DNA from: Algibacter sp. L3A6
GTDB lineage: Bacteria; Bacteroidota; Bacteroidia; Flavobacteriales; Flavobacteriaceae
Assembly: GCF_009796825.1 (NCBI RefSeq)
Contig: NZ_CP047030.1
Span: forward strand, 2,083,501-2,147,500
Direction: 5' to 3'
DNA length: 64,000 nucleotides
Under the pieces are notes generated by a model. The model saw nothing but the letters and a program-made list of their open reading frames with translations. It had not been told where the DNA came from and made no database searches. Positions 9,712 through 19,103 of the stretch are shown here, piece after piece. The position numbers were made by a program, and so were the translations under genes. Within the stretch, counting starts at the first letter, position 1; each line of letters starts with the position of its first letter.

Positions 9712-10525
9712 TGCTTATGCCGTTTAGAAGGTTTTTAATTTCAGGAAGATTGATGTTTTTTATAATGTAAACATGCTCAATATTCGTCATGTCGTTAAAC
9801 AACAATACATTTATTTCGTAGTAATTCTCTGTGTTGTCTAGTTTGAAATCGTTAACGGTACCAATAGGAACGCCTTTAGGAAAAATAGAAGATAGGCCGG
9901 AGGTTACAATGGTATCTCCTGTTTTAAAGTTTGCAATTTTAGGGATATCTACTAATTGCGTAATTCTTGGGTTTTTTCCGTTCCATTTTAAAGATCCATA
10001 ATGGTTGGTCTTTTTTAATTTGGCACTAATATTACTGGTTGTGTTTAATATTGAAATAACAGTTGCGAAATTTTTACTTGTTTTATTTACAATACCTAAA
10101 ATACCTTTACTAGTAATAACTCCAAAATCTTCAAAAACACTATCGTTTTTACCTTTGTTTAAAAGTAAAACATTATCAGGTAAAGCATAACTGTTTTTGA
10201 TAATGTTGGCCGAAGTAAATCTGTATTTATCATTAAAAGATAAGCTATCTATATAAACTGAATCTTTTGTAGCTTGGTTGTACAAAAGAGATTTTAGATG
10301 TCTGTTTTCTTCTGATAAAAGATTGTTTTGAGATCTTAAATTAAAGTAATCTGAAATATTATTTACAGAATTGTAAACACCACCAGTTAAAAAGTTAGCC
10401 GAGTTAATAAACTTACTTTTATGGTAGGAGTGTGACTGAATTGTAAAAACAATAGAAATGCTAAACAGCAACAAGAACAACAAAAAGTTTTTGTTTCTTA
10501 TTAGAAAATTAATAATCTGTTGCAT
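9704..10525 (-). CDS. mreC: Rod shape-determining protein MreC
   Basis: A 273-residue bitopic protein with one membrane helix (about residues 12-28), a short coiled coil around SQNNLLSEENRHLKSLL, and the beta-rich periplasmic domain. Typical segments are LLNKGKNDSVFEDFGVITSKG and SGLSSIFPKGVPIGTV. MreC bridges MreB filaments to PBP2 and RodA. It starts 24 bases after the mreB stop and overlaps mreD. Confidence 0.95.
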   Translation of the reverse strand: MQQIINFLIRNKNFLLFLLLFSISIVFTIQSHSYHKSKFINSANFLTGGVYNSVNNISDYFNLRSQNNLLSEENRHLKSLLYNQATKDSVYIDSLSFNDKYRFTSANIIKNSYALPDNVLLLNKGKNDSVFEDFGVITSKGILGIVNKTSKNFATVISILNTTSNISAKLKKTNHYGSLKWNGKNPRITQLVDIPKIANFKTGDTIVTSGLSSIFPKGVPIGTVNDFKLDNTENYYEINVLLFNDMTNIEHVYIIKNINLPEIKNLLNGISNE

Positions 10526-10549
10526 GGGTTATAGACCTATTTTATGCTT

Positions 10550-11578
10550 TTATTTTATCAATACACTTTTGTATTTAGGTAAGTTTTTAAGAGTGATACC
10601 TGTACCACGTACTACAGCACGCAACGGATCTTCGGCAATGTAAACCGGTAAATCTGTTTTTAAAGATAAACGCTTATCTAAACCACGTAACATAGAGCCA
10701 CCACCAGCTAAATAAATACCAGTGTTGTAAATATCTGCAGCTAATTCTGGAGGTGTTTGAGATAAGGTTTCCATAACGGCATCTTCAATACGTAAAATAG
10801 ATTTATCTAAAGCCTTAGCTATTTCTCTATATGAAATTGATACTTGCTTAGGTTTTCCTGTTAATAAATCACGTCCTTGAACGCTCATATCTTCTGGAGG
10901 TAATTCTAAATCTTCGGTAGCAGCACCAATTTGAATTTTTATTTTTTCAGCAGTACGTTCACCCACATATAAATTGTGTTGCGTACGCATGTAATAAACA
11001 ATATCGTTTGTAAATACATCACCTGCAATTTTAACCGATTTGTCGCAAACAATACCACCAAGAGCAATAACAGCAATTTCTGTTGTACCACCACCTATAT
11101 CCACAACCATGTTTCCTTTAGGTTGCATAATATCTACGCCAATACCAATTGCAGCAGCCATAGGTTCGTGAATTAAGTAAACTTCTTTACCATTAACACG
11201 TTCTGCACTTTCTTTTACTGCTCGCATTTCTACTTCTGTAATTCCAGAAGGAATACAAATTACCATACGTAAAGCAGGTGTGAAAAACTTCTTTTTTAAT
11301 GCTGGTATGTTTTTAATAAACATACTAATCATTTGTTCCGAAGCATCAAAATCTGCAATAACACCATCTTTTAACGGACGGATGGTTTTAATATTTTCAT
11401 GGGTTTTACCTTGCATTAAACTGGCTTCTTGCCCTACGGCAATAATTTTACCAGAAATTCTATCTCTTGCCACGATAGATGGTGCATCTACAACAACCTT
11501 ATCATTATGAATAATAAGCGTGTTTGCGGTACCTAAATCTATGGCTATATCTTCGGTAAGGAAGTCAAAAAATCCCAT
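10550..11578 (-). CDS. mreB: Actin-like cell-shape protein MreB
   Basis: A 342-residue bacterial actin. Nucleotide-binding segments are IDLGTANTLI at residue 14, MVVDIGGGTTEIAVI near 157 and LAGGGSMLRGLD near 290. It is the first gene of the mreBCD-mrdA-rodA-def-murI run on the minus strand. A near-consensus -7 element, TACTTTTA on the minus strand at 11620-11627, lies about 42 bases upstream of the start and could drive the operon. Length and motifs are normal. Confidence 0.98.
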   Translation of the reverse strand: MGFFDFLTEDIAIDLGTANTLIIHNDKVVVDAPSIVARDRISGKIIAVGQEASLMQGKTHENIKTIRPLKDGVIADFDASEQMISMFIKNIPALKKKFFTPALRMVICIPSGITEVEMRAVKESAERVNGKEVYLIHEPMAAAIGIGVDIMQPKGNMVVDIGGGTTEIAVIALGGIVCDKSVKIAGDVFTNDIVYYMRTQHNLYVGERTAEKIKIQIGAATEDLELPPEDMSVQGRDLLTGKPKQVSISYREIAKALDKSILRIEDAVMETLSQTPPELAADIYNTGIYLAGGGSMLRGLDKRLSLKTDLPVYIAEDPLRAVVRGTGITLKNLPKYKSVLIK

Positions 11579-11718
11579 GTGCTATTAATAATTAATTATG
11601 GTTTGAAATACGAATCCCGTAAAAGTACTAAAAGTTACTAAATATTCTGAGTTTTATAGGGCTCAAAATTTTGTTTACCAAATGTATTCTTAGATTATAC
11701 GTAATTTATTAGTTTATG

Positions 11719-11764
11719 GACGGTTTAAACTTGCGTTTCCGGAAGAAACGAAGTTTAAACCGTC
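11719..11764 (-). terminator. Long perfect hairpin after purH
   Basis: Arms 11719-11732 (GACGGTTTAAACTT) and 11751-11764 pair perfectly, and CGTTTC/GAAACG extends the stem by six pairs across a one-base bulge, leaving a 5-base loop. It starts nine bases past the purH stop. There is no long T tract on either side, so it may be a transcript-stabilising or weakly terminating hairpin rather than a classical terminator. Confidence 0.6.
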
Positions 11765-11772
11765 TATAGAAT

Positions 11773-13305
11773 TTAGTGTTTAAAATGGCGTGTTCCTGTC
11801 ATAACCATGGCTACATTGTTGCCGTTACAATAATCAATACTTAATTGATCTTTTATAGATCCACCTGGCTGAATTACCGAAGTAATACCTGCGTTTTTTG
11901 CTATTTCTACACAATCAGGGAAAGGGAAAAAGGCATCACTAGCCATAGCAGAACCGTTTAAATCGAATTTAAAAGTTTGTGCTTTATGTATGGCTTGCTC
12001 TAAGGCATCAACACGACTAGTTTGTCCTGTTCCACTTGCTAATAACGTTTTGTTTTTTGTTAAAACAATAGTATTAGATTTGGTATGCTTACAAATTTTA
12101 GATGCAAAAATTAAATCGTCTACTTGTTCGCTTGTTGGTGCTAAAGTTGTTACTGTTTTTAAATCTTCAGCCTGATCTGTAATGTTATTTCTATCTTGAA
12201 CTAAAACGCCGTTTAAACAACTTCTAACGTTTGTTTGTGGCATTTCAATATCATGTATTTCTAATAAAATTCTGTTCTTTTTACCTTTAAGAGTTTCTAG
12301 CGCTTCCGCAGAAAAAGAAGGTGCGATAACAACCTCACAGAATAATTTGTGTATTTCTTCAGCTGTAGCTAAATCAATTTCTTTATTACTAATTAAAACA
12401 CCACCAAAAGCAGAAACAGGGTCTCCAGCTAAAGCATCTACATAAGCTTGGTGAAGTGTGTCACGTTGTGCTAAACCACAAGCATTATTGTGTTTTAATA
12501 CAGCAAATGTGGGTGCGTCATTTTTAAACTCGTTCATTAAATTAACAGCGGCATCAACATCTAAAAGGTTGTTGTAACTTAATTCTTTTCCGTGAAGTTT
12601 AGTGAATAACTCATCGAAGTTTCCGAAGAAAAATCCTTTTTGGTGTGGGTTTTCACCGTAACGTAACGTTTTACCGTTAGTCTCGCTTATTTTTAAAACT
12701 GTTTCTTCATTGTTTTGGTTGAAGTAGTTAAAAATAGCAGTATCGTAATGAGAAGATACGTTGAATGCTTTTCCTGCAAAACGTTTTCTGTTTTCTTCTG
12801 AAATGCTTCCGTTATTTTCTGAAATAAGATCTAAAAATTCAGCATAATCATCAACTGAAGATACACAGATAACATCTGAATAATTTTTAGCAGCAGCACG
12901 AATTAAAGAAATTCCTCCAATATCAATTTTTTCAATAATATCTTGAGTATTTGCTCCAGAAGCTACTGTTTTTTCAAAAGGATATAAATCAACAATTACA
13001 ACATCAAGTTGTGGGATATTATATTCGGCTAATTCAGCAACATCACCATCATGGTTTTGTCTGTTTAAAATACCACCAAAAACTTTTGGGTGTAATGTTT
13101 TTACACGACCACCAAGAATAGAAGGGTATGATGTAACATCTTCTACAGGAACAACGTCTATACCTAAATCGTTAATAAATTTTTCAGTACCACCGGTAGA
13201 ATAAATGGTTACGCCTTGTTCGTTTAACTTTCTTACAATTGGTTCTAATCCGTCTTTACTAAATACTGAAATTAGTGCCGATTTAATGGTTTTTTCGTTG
13301 CTCAT
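11773..13305 (-). CDS. purH: Bifunctional AICAR transformylase/IMP cyclohydrolase
   Basis: A 510-residue enzyme for the last two steps of de novo IMP synthesis. The N-terminal MGS-like cyclohydrolase domain (about 1-150) has SVFSKDGLEPIVRKL, STGGTEKFI and GGRVKTLHPK. The C-terminal transformylase has LRYGENPHQKG and the KHNNACGLA substrate motif. It is preceded by a TAnnTTTG element at 13391-13398 and appears monocistronic. Other purine genes, purE-purK and hpt-adk, lie within 8 kb. Confidence 0.98.
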   Translation of the reverse strand: MSNEKTIKSALISVFSKDGLEPIVRKLNEQGVTIYSTGGTEKFINDLGIDVVPVEDVTSYPSILGGRVKTLHPKVFGGILNRQNHDGDVAELAEYNIPQLDVVIVDLYPFEKTVASGANTQDIIEKIDIGGISLIRAAAKNYSDVICVSSVDDYAEFLDLISENNGSISEENRKRFAGKAFNVSSHYDTAIFNYFNQNNEETVLKISETNGKTLRYGENPHQKGFFFGNFDELFTKLHGKELSYNNLLDVDAAVNLMNEFKNDAPTFAVLKHNNACGLAQRDTLHQAYVDALAGDPVSAFGGVLISNKEIDLATAEEIHKLFCEVVIAPSFSAEALETLKGKKNRILLEIHDIEMPQTNVRSCLNGVLVQDRNNITDQAEDLKTVTTLAPTSEQVDDLIFASKICKHTKSNTIVLTKNKTLLASGTGQTSRVDALEQAIHKAQTFKFDLNGSAMASDAFFPFPDCVEIAKNAGITSVIQPGGSIKDQLSIDYCNGNNVAMVMTGTRHFKH

Positions 13306-13390
13306 TGGTGTTGTGTTGTGTTTAAGAGTGCTTTTTTATGTGAAATTTTGTTGTTTTTCAGTCTTTTACGCTGAAAATTTAAAATATTTG

Positions 13391-13398
13391 CAAAAGTA
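13391..13398 (-). promoter_or_regulatory. -7 promoter element of purH
   Basis: TACTTTTG on the minus strand matches the Bacteroidota -7 consensus TAnnTTTG. It predicts a transcript start near 13385 and a leader of about 80 bases. No clear -33 TTG is visible. Confidence 0.6.
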
Positions 13399-13558
13399 CT
13401 TATTTAGTTTAAAAAATGGGTTGTGAAATAATAAAAAAGACGCTTCAGTTTTTAACTAAAAACAGAAGTTGTTAACAAGTGGAATGCAAAACACAAACAC
13501 CACATGTTAACAACTTAAATAAACTTACTGTATTTTAATTCTTTAATAGAAAATTCTA

Positions 13559-14014
13559 CTAAAGTATAGTTGCAACTTGCTCGCAAACAAACTCCAGAAA
13601 ACGTTCGTCCAATTCTGTAAAAGGGTCTGGTGTATTCGAGTCGATATCTATTTGGCCAATGTTTTCGCCATTAACAAAAATGGGAACTACTATTTCGGCT
13701 TTAACAGTAATGCTGCAAGCAATATAATTATCTTGAGCAGCAACATCTGGCACAACAAAATTTTCGTTGCTAACGGCTACTTGTCCGCAAATACCTTTTC
13801 CAAAAGGAATTACAGTATGGTCTGTTGGTGCACCAACATAAGGACCTAAAAGTAGCTCTTCTTTTTCGCCGTTTCTAAAATAGAAACCGACCCAGTTATA
13901 ATATGTTATGTTTTTATCGAGTAGTTCGCATATTTTTAATAGACGCTCGTTTTTATCTAGGTCTTGGTTAGAAATAATTGCTGATACTTGGGGTTTTAGA
14001 GTTTCTAAAATCAT
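13559..14014 (-). CDS. GAF-domain protein, probable free methionine-(R)-sulfoxide reductase
   Basis: A 151-residue single GAF domain resembling MsrC/fRMsr, which reduces free methionine-(R)-sulfoxide. Two family cysteines are present, Cys76 in GKGICG and Cys100 in NYIACS. The third cysteine seen ten residues before the first of these in E. coli is His66 here. WVGFYF and the acidic GQIDIDSNTPDPF region are also typical. It has its own -7 element at 14032-14039 and is divergent from xrtF. A non-enzymatic GAF role remains possible. Confidence 0.82.
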   Translation of the reverse strand: MILETLKPQVSAIISNQDLDKNERLLKICELLDKNITYYNWVGFYFRNGEKEELLLGPYVGAPTDHTVIPFGKGICGQVAVSNENFVVPDVAAQDNYIACSITVKAEIVVPIFVNGENIGQIDIDSNTPDPFTELDERFLEFVCEQVATIL

Positions 14015-14031
14015 AATTTGAAAAGTTTTGG

Positions 14032-14039
14032 CAAAAGTA
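14032..14039 (-). promoter_or_regulatory. -7 promoter element of the GAF gene
   Basis: TACTTTTG on the minus strand ends 18 bases before the start codon, predicting a leader of roughly 10-13 bases. Confidence 0.6.
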
Positions 14040-14083
14040 TTTAAAAAGATGTAATTTCGGTACTTTGTTTATAGCATTTTAAT

Positions 14084-14635
14084 TTGAAAACACTCTTTGT
14101 AAAATACAGGTCGGTAATAAAGTTTATACTTACATTTTTGTTGGTGTACTTATCACTTTCTATAATTTATAAATTTTATTTACAATTTTCTGATGGTTCC
14201 GAGTTTTATCCAGATTATTTCACGCATTTGGTTGGCGAGCAAAGTAAAGATTTGCTAAACACATTTGGCTATGCTACCGAAATGGTGCCACATCTAGAAG
14301 AGCCTTCTTTAAAGGTAATGATAGGTAATATCTATGTGGCCCGAGTTATTGAGGGGTGTAACGGATTAAGCGTGTTAATTTTATTTATTTCTTTTATTGT
14401 TGCATTTTCAGGAAGATTGAAAGCTACACTTTTGTATCTGCTTTCAGGGAGTGTAATTATCTATGTGGTTAATGTTTTGCGTATTGTAATATTATCGATT
14501 TGGCTTTATAAATACCCAGAGCAATCGGAGTTTTTACATGCCGTAGTATTTCCAGCTATTATTTATGGTGTTGTATTTTTACTTTGGATTTTTTGGGTGA
14601 ATCGTTTTTCTAAATTAAACCAAAAAAATGTCTAA
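14084..14635 (+). CDS. xrtF: Exosortase family protein XrtF
   Basis: A 183-residue membrane protein starting at TTG, with about five hydrophobic helices. The exosortase catalytic triad is visible: Cys92 in VIEGCNGLSV, Arg133 in VVNVLRIVIL and His152 in SEFLHAVVFP. Exosortases are thought to cleave and re-anchor exported proteins carrying a C-terminal sorting signal. The short length and the following partner gene fit the Bacteroidota XrtF subgroup. No obvious substrate gene lies next to it in the window. Confidence 0.87.
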   Translation: MKTLFVKYRSVIKFILTFLLVYLSLSIIYKFYLQFSDGSEFYPDYFTHLVGEQSKDLLNTFGYATEMVPHLEEPSLKVMIGNIYVARVIEGCNGLSVLILFISFIVAFSGRLKATLLYLLSGSVIIYVVNVLRIVILSIWLYKYPEQSEFLHAVVFPAIIYGVVFLLWIFWVNRFSKLNQKNV

Positions 14636-15065
14636 ACCGGTTAAATATTTTCTGCTTTTTATATTGATAATCGTATTGGTGTTAATTCGATGGTTTGAGA
14701 ATGAATTATTTTACGATCCATATTTAACCTTCTTTCATAACGATTATTTGTATATCGATAGTCCGCGTAGAGAAGTGTTAAAATTAGTAGCTTTTACAGT
14801 TTTACGCTATGTTTTAAACGGTTTAGTTTCCTTAGGGGTTCTTTATGTGGTTTTTAAAGATAGAAGCATTATAAAGTTTTCAACTTTGGTTTACGCTATG
14901 GCTTTTATTATTTTAATTTGTGGTTATTTGTACTTTGTTATCAACCCGAAACAAACCGATTACTACTTCTTTTTTAATTTAAGACGTTTTTTAATTCAGC
15001 CTGTAATTTTAATATTGTTACTGCCTGCTTTTTATTATTACAAACTTACCAAAGATTTAAAGTAG
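14628..15065 (+). CDS. Exosortase F system-associated membrane protein
   Basis: A 145-residue protein with four or five hydrophobic helices and little soluble sequence. It overlaps the xrtF stop by eight bases, so the two are translationally coupled. The WFENELFYDPYLTFF region near the N terminus and the size match the small partner seen after XrtF in Flavobacteriaceae. Its role is not established; a structural partner of the exosortase is the likely guess. Confidence 0.8.
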   Translation: MSKPVKYFLLFILIIVLVLIRWFENELFYDPYLTFFHNDYLYIDSPRREVLKLVAFTVLRYVLNGLVSLGVLYVVFKDRSIIKFSTLVYAMAFIILICGYLYFVINPKQTDYYFFFNLRRFLIQPVILILLLPAFYYYKLTKDLK

Positions 15066-15132
15066 ATTTTATTCTGAAGCAGTACAGGCTCGTTTATTTC
15101 TGTAGGAACACGTGGAGAAATTTAATTTTAAA

Positions 15133-15179
15133 CACAAAAAAAAGGTGCTTATTTAGTTCGAAAACCTCATAAACACCTT
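15133..15179 (-). terminator. Intrinsic terminator of the M3 peptidase gene
   Basis: On the minus strand AAGGTGTTTAT and ATAAGCACCTT pair with one mismatch and are followed by eight T residues, a classic Rho-independent shape 22 bases after the stop at 15202. Confidence 0.8.
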
Positions 15180-15201
15180 AAGTTATTTTAATCTGTATTA
15201 T

Positions 15202-17238
15202 CTATTTAATTAACCCAGCACGTTTTAATAAAGCTTCAGGTTTTGGCTCTTGACCTCTAAAACGTTTATAAAGTATCATTGGGTTTTCTGTTCCTCCTTG
15301 CGACAGTACGTTGTCTTTAAATTTGGTAGCAACTTCTTTATTGAAAATACCAGCTTCTTGAAAATATTCGAAAGCATCGGCATCTAAAACTTCAGCCCAT
15401 TTATAACTGTAATATCCAGATGAATATCCACCTTGAAAAATATGAGAAAATGCGGTACTCATACAAGTTTCTTCTGTTTTAGGATATAAGTTGGTGTCTT
15501 TAAAGGCCTCAGTTTCAAAATCTTTAACATTAGAAATGTTTGATGGATCTTGTCCGTGCCATTTCATATCTAAAAGACCAAAACTTAACTGACGTAATGT
15601 TTGCATTCCTTGGTGAAAACTAGCTGAATCTTTTATTTTTTCAACTAAATCCATTGGGATAACTTCTCCAGTTTCATAATGTTTAGCAAACAATTCTAAA
15701 GCTTCTTTCTCGTAGCACCAGTTTTCCATAACCTGACTTGGCAATTCTACAAAATCCCAAAACACACTAGTTCCAGATAAGCTAGGGTAAGTAGTGTTAG
15801 CTAACATGCCGTGTAATGCGTGTCCAAATTCGTGAAATAGGGTAGTAACCTCGTTAAAGGTTAATAAAGATGGTTTGCTTTTTGTTGGTTTTGTAAAGTT
15901 GCAAACTATAGAAATATGCGGGCGGCTATTTTCGCCATCTACTACATATTGTGGTTTGTAAGATGTCATCCAAGCACCGTTTCTTTTTCCAGATCTTGGG
16001 AAGAAATCGGCGTAAAATATAGAAACTAAATCACCGTTTTTATCGGTAACCTTATACGTTAAAACATCTTCGTGATATTTATCAATAGTATCAATTTCTT
16101 CAAAACTTAAATCGAATAATTTGTTGGCCACCGTAAAAGCTCCATCAATTACATTTTCTAATTTAAAATATGGTTTCAGTTGTTCATCATCTAAACTGAA
16201 TAATTTTTGTTTCAGTTTTTCAGAATAATAAGAGCCATCCCATTTTTCTAATTGGTCTATGCTATCTAATTCTTTTGCAAATTTCTCTAAGTGTTCAAAC
16301 TCCTTTTTTGCAGCTGGTTTTGCTTTTTCTAACAACTCATTAGAAAAGTCTAAAACTTTTTCAGGGGTTTGCGCCATACGTTCTTCTAGAACAAAATGAG
16401 CATGCGTTTTGTATCCTAATAAGTTAGCGCGTTCGTGACGTAAGTTTACAATCTGTAATACAATATCTTGATTGTCTAAATCGTCACCTTTAAAGGCTTT
16501 GCTGCCTGCCGCTAAAGTTAGTTTTTTGCGTAACTCTCTATTGTCTGCATAGGTTACAAAAGGAATGTAACTTGGGTAATCTAGTGTGAATAACCAACCT
16601 TCTTTTTCTTTAGATTCTGCCAACTGTTTTGCAGCCTCTATTGTACCTTCTGGTAAACCAGCTAAATCTTTTTCGTCTACAACAAGCATTTCAAACTTAT
16701 TGGTTTCAGCTAAAACATTTTCTCCGAATTTTAAACTTAGCTGACTCAGTTTTTTGTCTATTTCGCGTAATTTTTCCTTTTTGTCTTCAGGTAAATTGGC
16801 TCCGTTTCTAGAAAAACCTTTATATCTTTTATCTAATAAGGTTTGTTCTTCCGTAGTTAAATTTAGCTGGCTTTTATTATCGTAAACGGCCTTTACGCGC
16901 TTAAATAAGTCTTCGTTTAATGTAATGTCATTACCAAATTCTGATAATAAAGGAGAAACTTCTTGAGCTATTTTTTGGATAGTTTCATTCGTTTCTGCAG
17001 AATTTAAATTGAAAAATATACTCGAAATTCTATCTAATTGCTCTCCAGAAAAATCTAATGCTACAATGGTGTTTTCAAAACTAGGTGCTTCGGTATTGTT
17101 TACTATCGCGTCAATTTCAGCTTTGGCTTGCTTTATGGCTTCCTTAAAAGTAGGAAGATAGTCGTCGTTTTCAATAGCTGAAAAAGGCGCTACGTTGTAT
17201 GGTGTTTGGAACGGGGTAATTAAAGATGCTTTTATCAT
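15202..17238 (-). CDS. M3-family oligopeptidase (Dcp/PrlC-like)
   Basis: A 678-residue zinc metallopeptidase. The catalytic motif is His469-Glu470-Phe-Gly-His473 (LFHEFGHALHG), with the third ligand Glu498 in FVELPSQ. The long helical N-terminal half and the MTSYKPQYV and RPHISIVCNFTKP strands match peptidyl-dipeptidase Dcp and oligopeptidase A. There is no signal peptide, so it degrades small peptides in the cytoplasm. It is monocistronic, with a terminator at its 3' end. Dipeptidyl carboxypeptidase and oligopeptidase A cannot be separated with confidence here. Confidence 0.93.
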   Translation of the reverse strand: MIKASLITPFQTPYNVAPFSAIENDDYLPTFKEAIKQAKAEIDAIVNNTEAPSFENTIVALDFSGEQLDRISSIFFNLNSAETNETIQKIAQEVSPLLSEFGNDITLNEDLFKRVKAVYDNKSQLNLTTEEQTLLDKRYKGFSRNGANLPEDKKEKLREIDKKLSQLSLKFGENVLAETNKFEMLVVDEKDLAGLPEGTIEAAKQLAESKEKEGWLFTLDYPSYIPFVTYADNRELRKKLTLAAGSKAFKGDDLDNQDIVLQIVNLRHERANLLGYKTHAHFVLEERMAQTPEKVLDFSNELLEKAKPAAKKEFEHLEKFAKELDSIDQLEKWDGSYYSEKLKQKLFSLDDEQLKPYFKLENVIDGAFTVANKLFDLSFEEIDTIDKYHEDVLTYKVTDKNGDLVSIFYADFFPRSGKRNGAWMTSYKPQYVVDGENSRPHISIVCNFTKPTKSKPSLLTFNEVTTLFHEFGHALHGMLANTTYPSLSGTSVFWDFVELPSQVMENWCYEKEALELFAKHYETGEVIPMDLVEKIKDSASFHQGMQTLRQLSFGLLDMKWHGQDPSNISNVKDFETEAFKDTNLYPKTEETCMSTAFSHIFQGGYSSGYYSYKWAEVLDADAFEYFQEAGIFNKEVATKFKDNVLSQGGTENPMILYKRFRGQEPKPEALLKRAGLIK

Positions 17239-17294
17239 TTTAATTAAATATAAGTTAAAATTATAATTTAGTATGTATGCATAGTAAATTATTG

Positions 17295-17390
17295 TAAATT
17301 TGCTGCAACAATTTTAGAGTGACTAACTCTTATAGGATTATTGTTAATAGCTAGAAAAACCTTGAAATTTATATTTCGAGGTTTTTCATT
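17295..17390 (+). ncRNA. Candidate small RNA between purE and the M3 peptidase
   Basis: A perfect TAnnTTTG element (TAAATTTG, 17295-17302) points away from any gene. About 70 bases later a hairpin with arms 17355-17368 and 17373-17386 ends in a T-rich stretch. A short AGAGT/ACTCT stem-loop lies between. Promoter plus terminator with no ORF suggests a transcript of about 80 bases, but the hairpin may simply be the terminator of purKE on the other strand. Confidence 0.35.
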
Positions 17391-17398
17391 TTATAGTA

Positions 17399-17881
17399 TT
17401 AGCTTAAATCTTTAGCCGATTCATTAACCTTTACTTTCAAGTCTTCTTTGTAAGCTATTATTTTTTCGCGAACATATAAATCGCTAGCTCCTAAAATTTG
17501 TGCTGCTAATATTCCTGCATTTTTTGCGCCATTTAAAGCAACTGTTGCAACAGGAACACCACCTGGCATTTGTAATATTGATAATACAGAATCCCAACCA
17601 TCTATAGAATTACTGCTTTTTACAGGAACTCCAATTACTGGTAATGGTGATAGTGATGCAATCATGCCTGGTAAATGTGCAGCGCCACCAGCTCCGGCAA
17701 TTATTACTGCAAAACCTCTGGTGTGTGCATTTTTTCCGTAGTCGAATAGTTTTTCTGGTGTACGGTGAGCCGATACAATATCAACTTCAACATCAACACC
17801 AAATCCTTTTAAAATATCTATCGCATCTTGCATTACTGGCAGGTCGCTTTTGCTTCCCATGATGACTCCTACTTTATTCAT
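17399..17881 (-). CDS. purE: N5-carboxyaminoimidazole ribonucleotide mutase
   Basis: A 160-residue class I PurE that converts N5-CAIR to CAIR in purine synthesis. The N-terminal VGVIMGSKSDLPVM, the SAHRTPEKLF segment with the catalytic His, and AGAGGAAHLPGM with the mobile-loop His are all present. It lies 31 bases downstream of purK, the enzyme that makes its substrate. Confidence 0.98.
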   Translation of the reverse strand: MNKVGVIMGSKSDLPVMQDAIDILKGFGVDVEVDIVSAHRTPEKLFDYGKNAHTRGFAVIIAGAGGAAHLPGMIASLSPLPVIGVPVKSSNSIDGWDSVLSILQMPGGVPVATVALNGAKNAGILAAQILGASDLYVREKIIAYKEDLKVKVNESAKDLS

Positions 17882-17912
17882 TTTTTATATGAATTAAATT
17901 TATAATTATGTT

Positions 17913-19067
17913 TTATTCTGAAATTACTCGGATGGATTTCTTAACCTCTTCGGCAATCCGTCTCGCTTCATTCAAATCTTCATTTACAATAGTGACATGT
18001 CCCATTTTTCTAAACGGACGTGTTTGTTTTTTGCCATAAATATGTGGTGTAACACCGTCCATATTCATTATTTTTTCTATGTTTTCGTAAACTACATTTC
18101 CGCTAAAGCCTTCGGCGCCAACAAGGTTAACCATAACACCGCCTACTTTGTTATCTGTGCGACCTAAAGGTAAATTTAAAACGGCACGAATATGCTGTTC
18201 AAATTGCGAGGTATAACTGGCTTCTATAGTTTGATGTCCCGAATTATGAGGTCTTGGAGCGACTTCGTTTATTAAAATATCATCATTTTCAGTTTGAAAC
18301 ATTTCAACAGCCAATAAACCAACATGGTTAATAGCCTCCGAAACTTTTAAGGCTACAGCTTCTGCTTTTTTAGCAACAGCAACATCTATGCGAGCAGGGC
18401 AAATAACATACTCTACTTGGTTGGCTTCTGGGTGAAATTCCATTTCTACTACAGGGTAAGTTTTGGTCTCTCCCGATGCATTTCTTGCAACAATTAAGGC
18501 CAATTCGTTTTTAAAGGGTACTAAGTTTTCTGCAATACATTCTACGTTAGGTAAATCTTTTAGATCGTCAGCGGTTCTAACAATTTTTACGCCAGTACCA
18601 TCGTATCCAAACTGAGCACATTTCCAAACAAAAGGTAAGCTTAATCCGCCATGGTTTAGAGCTTCTTTTATTTCCGAAGTAAATGCAAAACGAGTAAAAG
18701 GTGATGTAGGAATGTTGTGATCTACATAAAATAATTTCTGCGTTGCTTTATTCTGGATAATACGTAATGTTTTTGCAGATGGATATACTTTTACGCCTTC
18801 TTTTTCAAGCGCTTCCAGGGCGTCGATGTTTACGTTTTCAATTTCAATAGTTAAGACATCTACTTGTTTTCCGAAGTTATAAACAGCATCATAATCCATT
18901 AAATCACCAAGGTGAAATTCGTCGCAGGCTGTTTTGCAAGGCGCCTCGTTGCTAGCTTCCAAAACACAGGTGTAAATATCAAATTTTCTGGTGTTGTAAA
19001 GTAACATTTTACCGAGTTGCCCACCACCTAAAATGCCGAGTTTAAAATGAGAAGAAAAGTAATTCAT
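17913..19067 (-). CDS. purK: N5-carboxyaminoimidazole ribonucleotide synthase
   Basis: A 384-residue ATP-grasp enzyme that carboxylates AIR with bicarbonate. The N-terminal GILGGGQLGKML, the FVWKCAQFGYDGTGVKIV ATP-grasp segment and the INEVAPRPHNSGH active-site stretch are clear. It is the first gene of purK-purE, with a -7 element at 19104-19111 and a leader of about 30 bases. The operon is divergent from hpt-adk. Confidence 0.98.
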   Translation of the reverse strand: MNYFSSHFKLGILGGGQLGKMLLYNTRKFDIYTCVLEASNEAPCKTACDEFHLGDLMDYDAVYNFGKQVDVLTIEIENVNIDALEALEKEGVKVYPSAKTLRIIQNKATQKLFYVDHNIPTSPFTRFAFTSEIKEALNHGGLSLPFVWKCAQFGYDGTGVKIVRTADDLKDLPNVECIAENLVPFKNELALIVARNASGETKTYPVVEMEFHPEANQVEYVICPARIDVAVAKKAEAVALKVSEAINHVGLLAVEMFQTENDDILINEVAPRPHNSGHQTIEASYTSQFEQHIRAVLNLPLGRTDNKVGGVMVNLVGAEGFSGNVVYENIEKIMNMDGVTPHIYGKKQTRPFRKMGHVTIVNEDLNEARRIAEEVKKSIRVISE

Positions 19068-19103
19068 TTGCTTGTTTTTAACTAAAGTGTCCTAAATTGT
19101 AAG

